From Chrysochromulina parva (lineage: Eukaryota; Haptophyta; Prymnesiales; Chrysochromulinaceae), in contig PJAB01001846.1 of the NCBI GenBank assembly GCA_002887195.1, positions 1 to 11,878 on the forward strand: a stretch of 11,878 bases of DNA. The letters run 5' to 3'. Below the pieces are notes generated by a model. That model ran no database searches and was not told where the DNA came from. It saw only the letters and a program-made list of their open reading frames with translations. A program made the position numbers and the translations under genes. The first letter of the stretch is position 1; each line of letters begins with the position of its first letter. This document shows, piece after piece, positions 6,600 to 11,878 of this stretch.

Positions 6600-8318
6600 A
6601 TGTCCAGCTCACACGACGTCTACGTGACGCCACCGCTCGGGCCGGAGCCCTCCTCCGTCAATGCCGCTCTCATCGGGCTGCACCCGCTCCCGTCGCCTGC
6701 GCTCAAGGCTCGCGCGTCTTCGATGTTGCCTGTGCCCAAGTCTTGCTTCGTGACCGGCCAGAGCGCGCGCAGCAAGACGGCGTCGCGGCTCGCCCCGGAC
6801 CGCTGGTCCGAGCTCAGCGACGATGTGTATCACCTCGTTGCCGACCACGTGCCCACGCGGGACCTGCCGTTCCTTGCCCGCTCGAGCAAGCGCTGGCAGC
6901 ACATGGTGGAAGCGGCCTGGCCCGCGATCTGCGCGCGAAGGTGGCCGACGCTTCGATCGCCTCTCACGATCCCAGAGAGCGTCCTGTGGGCCGTCGCAAC
7001 GCGCGGTGACGAGGACGCGGCCATCAAGCGCTTCTTGCAAGTTCTGGCGGAGCTGCACCGGGAGTGGCCCGACGCCGTGAGTGTCAACTGCGATGACGCC
7101 GGCGGCATCAACAACCGTCTATGCGAGCTGCGAGGCAAGACGTCCTTGCAGCTTCCGGCGGACGCCGCCCTCTTTTGGCTCCTCGGCGCGAGCCTCGAGG
7201 GCTCCTCGCCCGTCGCCACCACCTCGGGCGACTTTGGGCCCGAGTACGAGGAGACGACGCCGCGTGAGCCGTGGCGCGTGGCTCTTGCGTGGGAGCCGCT
7301 CGGGATGCTCGTCGACGAGCCGGCGGTGGACGCCGCCGCAGGCACCCCGCAGGCCGGCGATGCGCAGCCCCTGACGCCGGTAGAGGCCTTCCAAGAGGCG
7401 GTCATTCAGATGGCGAACACAGCCGATGCGGCGGCGGCGGTGGACGGTACGGTACACGAGGACGCCGTGGCAGAGGATGCGGCTGCCGTGGAAGGGACCG
7501 CATCGCAAGACCACAGCGAGACCGCATCGCCACGAGCGCCGGCGCGGGTGCCAGCACCCGCGCCGCCGCTGTACGAGCTGCAGAGCCTGGAGATGCTCAA
7601 CGAGTTCTGGGAGGCACAGGTAGAGGACGTCATAGCGACCAACCCGGCGCTCAACCCGGCGCTCGATGCGCTCAGGGAGCAGCGCGGCGCCCACTTGCTG
7701 CAGATGGCTAACCTGGTGACCGACAAGATGGCGGGCACGTGCTCGATGCTCTTCGTCGACTGTAGGCCGCGTGCCACAAGCGTACGCAACGCGGCCGCGC
7801 CTGCCGAGGCCGGTTCCTCGGGGTCGAGCTCGGAGTCCTCCGAGGGTAAGCCCTCCGGAGCGTGGATGGTGGTCCTGTCCGGCGACGAGGACGACGGCGA
7901 CTACCGCTTCGAGTGCAACGTCAACGGCGAGCCTCTGAGCCTGACGATGCTCCTCGAGCTCATGGTCGGTGCGCTACGCTCGCGCCCCGACTGCCGCGGG
8001 CTGCGCTGGCAGGAGGCATGGCGGCGGGTCGATTTATACGAGTACATCTGCGGCGCACTCGATGCGCCCGAGGACGACGGCATGAGCAGCATCATGGACG
8101 ATGGCGAGGGCGACTTTGACTTTGTGCACGCGGAGGATGACGAGGAGGGCGAAGAGGGCGACGACCTAGCCAGCAACGAGGACGATTATGGTAGCGAGGA
8201 CGAGGACAGCTATCCTGCCTCAATGCTCGCAGACGCGGACGAACTCGTGGACGATCCCGCCCTCGATGGGTATGATCCGGCCGGTCAGCCTGAGAGCGCT
8301 TCTGGCGATGCGATCTGA
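6600..8318 (+). CDS. F-box-like protein with acidic C-terminal tail
   Basis: 572 residues from the ATG at 6600 (G at -3), stop TGA 8316-8318, no intron. Residues 67-112 fit an F-box: DRWSELSDDVYHLVADHVPT, then DLPFLARSSKRWQ and a Trp-rich end AICARRWP. F-box proteins bind Skp1 and present substrates to SCF ubiquitin ligases; that role is inferred from the motif alone. No WD40, LRR or Kelch substrate domain is visible. The middle (about 265-425) is Ala/Pro/Glu-rich and probably disordered. A segment around 435-530, with WMVVLSGDEDDGDYRFECN and LSLTMLLELMVGAL, looks folded but is unknown to me. The last 85 or so residues are strongly acidic (HAEDDEEGEEGDD). The frame is open upstream to ATGs at 6489 and 6495 inside the palindrome; those would add 35-37 residues and cannot be excluded. 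Confidence 0.8.
   Translation: MSSSHDVYVTPPLGPEPSSVNAALIGLHPLPSPALKARASSMLPVPKSCFVTGQSARSKTASRLAPDRWSELSDDVYHLVADHVPTRDLPFLARSSKRWQHMVEAAWPAICARRWPTLRSPLTIPESVLWAVATRGDEDAAIKRFLQVLAELHREWPDAVSVNCDDAGGINNRLCELRGKTSLQLPADAALFWLLGASLEGSSPVATTSGDFGPEYEETTPREPWRVALAWEPLGMLVDEPAVDAAAGTPQAGDAQPLTPVEAFQEAVIQMANTADAAAAVDGTVHEDAVAEDAAAVEGTASQDHSETASPRAPARVPAPAPPLYELQSLEMLNEFWEAQVEDVIATNPALNPALDALREQRGAHLLQMANLVTDKMAGTCSMLFVDCRPRATSVRNAAAPAEAGSSGSSSESSEGKPSGAWMVVLSGDEDDGDYRFECNVNGEPLSLTMLLELMVGALRSRPDCRGLRWQEAWRRVDLYEYICGALDAPEDDGMSSIMDDGEGDFDFVHAEDDEEGEEGDDLASNEDDYGSEDEDSYPASMLADADELVDDPALDGYDPAGQPESASGDAI
7540..7565. repeat. GC-rich inverted repeat inside the F-box gene
   Basis: Arms of 12 bp (CGGCGCGGGTGC and GCACCCGCGCCG) around a 2-nt centre, encoding part of the Ala/Pro linker ARVPAPAP. 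It could form a strong hairpin in RNA or simply reflect Pro/Ala/Arg codon use. Confidence 0.6.
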
Positions 8319-8559
8319 TCAAATTGTGCGCGGCGGGGGTGGCCGCAGCCGCCGGGCCCTACTCACAAAGCTAGTTGATCGAGCTCGGGTTAATCGGCAT
8401 GCTGTCACTCGCGAGAAGAGACTACGCGTAGCGTTCATCAGACAACATCGAAAACTCACGTGGTACTGGGTAAAGGTTGTCTCGAGGGACGATGCGGGTG
8501 CATGTACTGTGCAAGGGCGCATTCGCACGGCAGACCTGCCGAGGCGTTTTGTTACGAAT
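8319..8559. other. Convergent intergenic gap
   Basis: 241 bp between the stop codons of the plus F-box gene and the minus membrane-protein gene, so it must hold both 3' UTRs. No hairpin, repeat or further gene is evident. Long frames that cross it on both strands are shadows of the flanking genes. Confidence 0.6.
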
Positions 8560-9228
8560 CTATTCACTGTTCTGGATGTCAGTGATGACAGCCGTCGCCA
8601 GAATTCCAAAGACAGCCTCGCCGGGAATCCCCTTTTTGATGCACATGCGATACTTGACAGGGGCCAATGGCATTTCCGAGTAAAGGAACCTCTCTGTGTT
8701 AGCCACCTTGTCCGTCCTCCTGTCGCCATCGATCGATTCGATCTTGAATGTCCGGCCCCACAGCCAGCCCTTGCTAGAGTGCAAGACGTATTGGCCGGCG
8801 CCCATTATTGTAGTATACGGCTCCCAGAACCCGACGGTGTCGCGGTTCACGCTACCAATCTCCAACGAGGCCACCCGTACACCCCACTTAGCGTGCAGAG
8901 GATCGAGAAGGTTGCTTCGGACGAGTTCGGCTGATCCAGGCATGCCTTCGACAACGCCTCTGGCAGTTGCGACAGCTTGCAGCCGCCAGTGCGATGGGCG
9001 CTCGAAGGATACGATTTCGCTGCCATCGCTGGTGCTTGCGCTGTAAGTGTGCCCAAAGAGTCCTGTGATGTAGCCACGGTTCACAAAGTAGAGCGTTGAA
9101 TCGTGGTGGTCACACGACGATCGCAGAATGTCCCACGCCCCTGGGATGACCACAAAGATGACCAAAAACACGGGCACCGCGATACGCAGATTGACAGGAG
9201 GCGCCGCTACGCCGGTCTCGATCACCAT
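8560..9228 (-). CDS. Unrecognised single-pass membrane or secreted protein
   Basis: 222 residues from the ATG at 9228 (context GTCATGG, good) to TAG at 8560-8562. The frame is open far upstream, but the upstream part reads like untranslated sequence and this ATG places a hydrophobic stretch (IAVPVFLVIFVVIPGAWDI, residues 16-34) at the N-terminus, as a signal anchor or long signal peptide. The rest is a compact soluble region of about 185 residues with several aromatic patches (GFWEPYTTIMGAGQYVL, GWLWGRTFKIESIDGD) and a second weakly hydrophobic C-terminal stretch (AVFGILATAVITDI). Three of its four cysteines lie outside the N-terminal hydrophobic segment region only loosely, so no disulphide pattern can be claimed. 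I do not recognise a family. Synonymous-looking codon use and the good start context support it as real. Confidence 0.6.
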   Translation of the reverse strand: MVIETGVAAPPVNLRIAVPVFLVIFVVIPGAWDILRSSCDHHDSTLYFVNRGYITGLFGHTYSASTSDGSEIVSFERPSHWRLQAVATARGVVEGMPGSAELVRSNLLDPLHAKWGVRVASLEIGSVNRDTVGFWEPYTTIMGAGQYVLHSSKGWLWGRTFKIESIDGDRRTDKVANTERFLYSEMPLAPVKYRMCIKKGIPGEAVFGILATAVITDIQNSE

Positions 9229-9707
9229 GACGGAAGGGGAAGAAGGGGTGTGACCCGGGTGAACAGCCGTCAACTTTTCTCTCCGTTCACAGCGGTAGAC
9301 AGTTGAAGCAGGCCCCTCTCGGCCAGACGACAGTGCCGTAGCACCGGTTGTCGCGTCTGTCGTGTTAGCGTTCACGTGCCCCAATCTCAAAACCACACAC
9401 ACTCTCTCACCCAGGGACCCGCAAGGCCAAGGGGGGACCCGGAATGACGAAGTGGGCGAAAGGGCGACGTGCCCTCCAGTCTCACTCAGATCCACACCCG
9501 CACCCCTCAGCCCCCCCAAAACCTGCGAAGCCCTGGTGGTAGAAAACCAAACACGCACGCAAGCACGCAAGCACAAAAGCACCCCGCTTGGCGATTCGGC
9601 GAAGGAAGTGGCGTCTGGTACATGTACAAAAGGTGTCCATCTGTGCGTGCGCAATCTCCACCAGCCAACCAACTGTTGCCCTATGCGGCGTGGGCGAAGA
9701 ATGCGAA
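9229..9707. other. Intergenic gap, promoter of the membrane-protein gene
   Basis: 479 bp between the F-box stop (9708) and the next minus-strand ATG (9228). It should hold the F-box 3' UTR and the downstream gene's promoter. It is rich in CA/CT runs (9393-9412) and G/C runs (9423-9438, 9508-9520), and has a small GCAAGCAC repeat (about 9556-9572). No independent gene is supported. Confidence 0.55.
9618..9627. promoter_or_regulatory. 10-bp palindrome GTACATGTAC
   Basis: Perfect palindrome with the same TACATGTA core as the element at 6486-6499, about 390 bp upstream of the membrane-protein ATG and 81 bp past the F-box stop codon. Its regulatory role is a guess based on recurrence in gaps. Confidence 0.3.
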
Positions 9708-10469
9708 TCAGATCCTAAAGCGCAGCAGTTGGTCGTCGCAGCCGAGGACTTCGTCGCACGCGCCATCCAGATGTAGCCCCAGAGCTAGGGCTTCGGCGAG
9801 AACTGGGGCGACCTCCGGTATGCGCTCGACGCGTGCGATCAGCAGCACGGATGAAGACCTGAAGCTGAACGAGGAGATTTCGTCCGTGGGCTGGCACACC
9901 AGTGTCATCTCGGGCTCATGGTAGGCCCTCTTGAGAGCGAGCCTGTCGGAGTCAGACAATGACGCGAGCAGATCAAGCGCTTGGAACGCTCGCCTAAGCA
10001 TCTCAGCGACTCCCAGAAATCCCACGTCGAGACCAATCCGGGACGCGATGGATAGGCAGCGTTCCACAAACTCGGGACTGCCCACTTGCATCACGACCGA
10101 AGTCGCACGAAACGAGAACCCATGTTCCTGCGCCGCAATCGCCCGCATAATCTTCTGTTGCCAGGCACGCTTCTCAGCACGGGCAGCATCGCGCCACGCC
10201 TTGCATACGCAAGCCATGTGCACGATGTCGGCCAGTGATGGCATAGCATTGATGAGGGGCTCCAAGACGCCGAGCTGCAGCAAACTTGAGCGACGAGCTA
10301 TGTGGCAGTCAACGATGCAAGTCACTTTCAAAGTTGTCGTTGGCACCAGATGTAACTTGGTTGCAAGCAGCCGTGACCCCGACCGCGCTGGCTGCCGTGG
10401 CGCCGCGGCAGTGAATCGCGGCGTTGAGCTCGCTGCCCAAGCACTCGGTCGTAGACCGCCTCTCTTCAT
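9708..10469 (-). CDS. Small F-box-like protein
   Basis: 253 residues, ATG at 10469, TGA at 9708-9710, no intron. Residues 68-104 read VLEPLINAMPSLADIVHMA followed by CVCKAWRDAARAEKRAW, a good F-box match (the A-x-V-C-K-x-W-R-D core is typical). The first 60 residues are basic and low-complexity (AAPRQPARSGSR) and may be a targeting sequence or an over-long start; the ATG at residue 76 lies inside the F-box, so a start there is unlikely. The C-terminal 140 residues are helical in appearance (LRRAFQALDLLASLSDSDRLALKRAY) with no named substrate domain. By family it would act as a Skp1-binding adaptor of an SCF ubiquitin ligase; that is inferred from the motif only. It shares the F-box theme with the plus-strand gene at 6600 but little other sequence. 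Confidence 0.72.
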   Translation of the reverse strand: MKRGGLRPSAWAASSTPRFTAAAPRQPARSGSRLLATKLHLVPTTTLKVTCIVDCHIARRSSLLQLGVLEPLINAMPSLADIVHMACVCKAWRDAARAEKRAWQQKIMRAIAAQEHGFSFRATSVVMQVGSPEFVERCLSIASRIGLDVGFLGVAEMLRRAFQALDLLASLSDSDRLALKRAYHEPEMTLVCQPTDEISSFSFRSSSVLLIARVERIPEVAPVLAEALALGLHLDGACDEVLGCDDQLLRFRI

Positions 10470-10691
10470 TCAGATGCAGACGTGCTTGCGTTGACTGGCA
10501 GAGAGGTCTGAAGTGCGGGTGTCAGTCTTCGGTCACAACACTCGTCAGCGCGCTGAGTTGAACAGTTTTTCGCTTCCATCGCGGAACACGGGTCCCATCT
10601 TTTTCGCTCCATTTTTCGTCACTGAAGTTTGTACGCCTGCGGTTTCAAACTTTCAATTCAAAGCGCCGTCGTGTGCATACCGGTAGGCGCC
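10470..10691. other. Divergent gap upstream of F-box and TIG genes
   Basis: 222 bp between two divergent starts. A T-rich stretch (10598-10618, CATCTTTTTCGCTCC then ATTTTTCG) precedes an AG at 10626-10627, so it could be a promoter element or the pyrimidine tract of a 3' splice site for the TIG gene, whose frame is open back to the stop at 10623-10625. Confidence 0.45.
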
Positions 10692-11878
10692 ATGCGCGCC
10701 GCGAAGCTGATCGACGACAGCCGAAGCCATCCCTTCGCCGCGCAGTCCAGCTGCAGTGCTGGTGCCCTTCGCATTGACCGTCTCGTGCCTTACGGTGGAC
10801 CGCACCATGGTGGCACTGAGGTCATGGTGCGCCTGTCGGGCGGCACCGGCTTTATTGACCTGGGCGATGCCAAATGCGCCTTCGGTGGGACTGCTGTGCC
10901 TGCACAAGGCCTCAACAGCTCAGTGTTGCGCTGCACATCACCCGCAGTCGAGCTTGCAGACGAGGAGTTCCTGGGTGCATTGCCCGCCCGCAGCACCAGT
11001 GTGAACGGACCTACGCTTCGTGCAGTGCCACTTGAGATATCCTTGGATGGTGTGGCGTTCACTTCGAGTAAAAGGCTATTCACATTCTTCGACTCCAGGT
11101 TGTTTGCAAGAATAACGGCCATCGAACCCAATATTGGCCCACGATTCGGAGGCACCTTGGTCCATGTGACAGCCAGAGGTCTGGTGCCCTTTGGCACCGA
11201 TCGAGCCGATGCGCCCTTGGGGTTAGCATGCATCTTTGGCGGCGCTGATTGGGTTGCAGCCAACCCAGCAGGAAGCCTCGACTACTTACACTGCCGATCG
11301 CCGTTGGAGTCAACGGTCACGGTCCTCGTGCTCATCCTCTCCGGCGACGTGTCCGACTACACGCGGGAGGTGCGGGACCATCTAACGGTTCTCTTCGCCA
11401 CGGTGGCGGGCGTGCTGCCATCGCAGGTGATGATTGACATCCAGGCGGCCTCTGTCAGGCTCCGCGTCGAGATTCGAACCCCGCGGTACCCGGCCAGCGC
11501 GGGCAGCACCGTACTCGCCCGCCTGCAGCAGGCTGGGTCGAGCTCGCCTGCGGCTCTGACCGCTCTGATGAGATCTGTCCCTGCCCTTTCTTCGATCGCT
11601 GTCCAATCAATCGACTCTGTCCCAACTCAATCAATTGAGGCATCCTCTGTTGCATGGCCTGCGCCGCCGCCGCCGCCACCATCACCACCACCTTCGCCAC
11701 CACCTCCATCGCCGCCGCCATCGCCGCCTCCGTCACCTCCTCCTCCATCACCGCCACCATCACCACCACCCTCGCCACCACCTCCATCGCCGCCGCCATC
11801 ACCGCCTCCGCCATCACCGCCTCCGCCATCACCACCACCCTCGCCACCGCCACCATCGCCACCGCCACCGCCACCGCC
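10692..11878 (+). CDS. TIG/IPT-domain surface protein with proline-rich tail, 3' end beyond window
   Basis: The frame is open from 10626 to the right edge; the first ATG is 10692 (GGCGCCATGC, G at -3). Two TIG/IPT immunoglobulin-like domains: residues 24-133 (IDRLVPYGGPHHGGTEVMV, CAFGG, LRCTSP, ISLDGVAFTS, LFTFFD) and 139-204 (ITAIEPNIGPRFGGTLVHV, CIFGG, LHCRSP). The second stops after its C-R-S-P strand and passes directly into a different module (about 205-310) with ILSGDVSDYTREVRDHL and VAGVLPSQVMIDI...VRLRVEI, an alpha/beta, SEA-like pattern I associate with haptophyte extracellular proteins. From residue 325 it is (S)PPP repeats, like wall hydroxyproline-rich proteins. No signal peptide follows this ATG, though the domains are extracellular in type, so a 5' exon is probably missing. 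The role, adhesion or cell covering, is inferred. Confidence 0.75.
   Translation, partial: MRAAKLIDDSRSHPFAAQSSCSAGALRIDRLVPYGGPHHGGTEVMVRLSGGTGFIDLGDAKCAFGGTAVPAQGLNSSVLRCTSPAVELADEEFLGALPARSTSVNGPTLRAVPLEISLDGVAFTSSKRLFTFFDSRLFARITAIEPNIGPRFGGTLVHVTARGLVPFGTDRADAPLGLACIFGGADWVAANPAGSLDYLHCRSPLESTVTVLVLILSGDVSDYTREVRDHLTVLFATVAGVLPSQVMIDIQAASVRLRVEIRTPRYPASAGSTVLARLQQAGSSSPAALTALMRSVPALSSIAVQSIDSVPTQSIEASSVAWPAPPPPPPSPPPSPPPPSPPPSPPPSPPPPSPPPSPPPSPPPPSPPPSPPPPSPPPPSPPPSPPPPSPPPPPP
11664..11878 (+). repeat. Proline-rich SPPP/SPPPP coding repeat
   Basis: An irregular CCN/TCN array (CCA-CCA-TCA, CCG-CCG-TCG and similar) encoding runs of 2-6 prolines separated by serines, reaching the window edge. 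Its antisense reads as Met/Ala/Val-rich frames, which are shadows. Confidence 0.95.

Noticed and set aside
8500..8560. GRIRTADLPRR in a plus frame, a peptide often produced by antisense tRNA
   Set aside because: The matching T-loop is not canonical (TGCGAAT) and no cloverleaf can be drawn.
8188..8934. 248-codon plus frame across the convergent gap
   Set aside because: Overlaps the F-box gene end in another frame and is antisense to the membrane-protein gene; no motif.
9229..9672. 148-residue upstream extension of the membrane protein
   Set aside because: Reads like untranslated sequence with CA and G runs, and would bury the hydrophobic leader in the middle of the protein.
11463..11487. ATTCGAACCCC, resembling a tRNA T-arm on the minus strand
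   Set aside because: Stem pairing fails, no D or anticodon arm is found, and it lies in the conserved coding module of the TIG protein.

Overview
The window looks like nuclear DNA of a GC-rich single-celled alga, most likely a haptophyte (Emiliania/Chrysochromulina/Prymnesium type). The grounds are: GC-rich genes on both strands separated by AT-richer gaps; spliceosomal GT-AG introns of 134 and 138 nt; a kinesin and two F-box-like proteins; a secreted-type protein with a 15-bp tandem repeat; and a TIG/IPT protein with a 'SGDVSDY' module followed by an (S)PPP tail, a combination I associate with haptophyte proteomes. The group assignment is inference. There are no bacterial operons, ribosome binding sites, CRISPR arrays, tRNAs or transposases.

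Layout. 1-779 (minus, runs off the left edge): a secreted-type protein with a hydrophobic leader, then at least 36 pentapeptides of the form [S/C]TA[V/A/F]N, almost every one carrying an N-glycosylation sequon. 780-1789: gap with no supportable gene. 1790-6372 (minus): a kinesin-5-like motor protein in three exons (about 1436 residues), with an N-terminal motor, a very long alanine-rich rod and, in the last exon, a SAP domain. 6373-6599: short divergent promoter region holding a 14-bp perfect palindrome. 6600-8318 (plus): F-box-like protein with an acidic tail. 8319-8559: convergent gap. 8560-9228 (minus): unrecognised protein of about 222 residues with one N-terminal membrane segment. 9229-9707: gap with a second TACATGTA-core palindrome. 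9708-10469 (minus): second F-box-like protein. 10470-10691: divergent gap. 10692-11878 (plus, runs off the right edge): two TIG domains, a SGDVSDY module and a proline-rich tail.

The most interesting region is the 3' end of the kinesin gene. The second intron is almost entirely 11.4 copies of a 10-bp repeat, flanked by a 15-bp direct duplication of coding sequence that supplies the GT at one end and the first codons of the next exon at the other. This is what a recently made intron (introner-like, or born by tandem duplication) would look like. Splicing it out in frame joins the motor and rod to a SAP domain, a putative DNA-binding module not usual in kinesin-5. Retaining it would end the protein after 13 residues and remove the SAP domain.

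Functionally the genes look like independent housekeeping or cell-surface genes rather than one pathway: a mitotic-type motor, two candidate ubiquitin-ligase adaptors, one membrane protein, and two secreted or surface-type repeat proteins at the edges.
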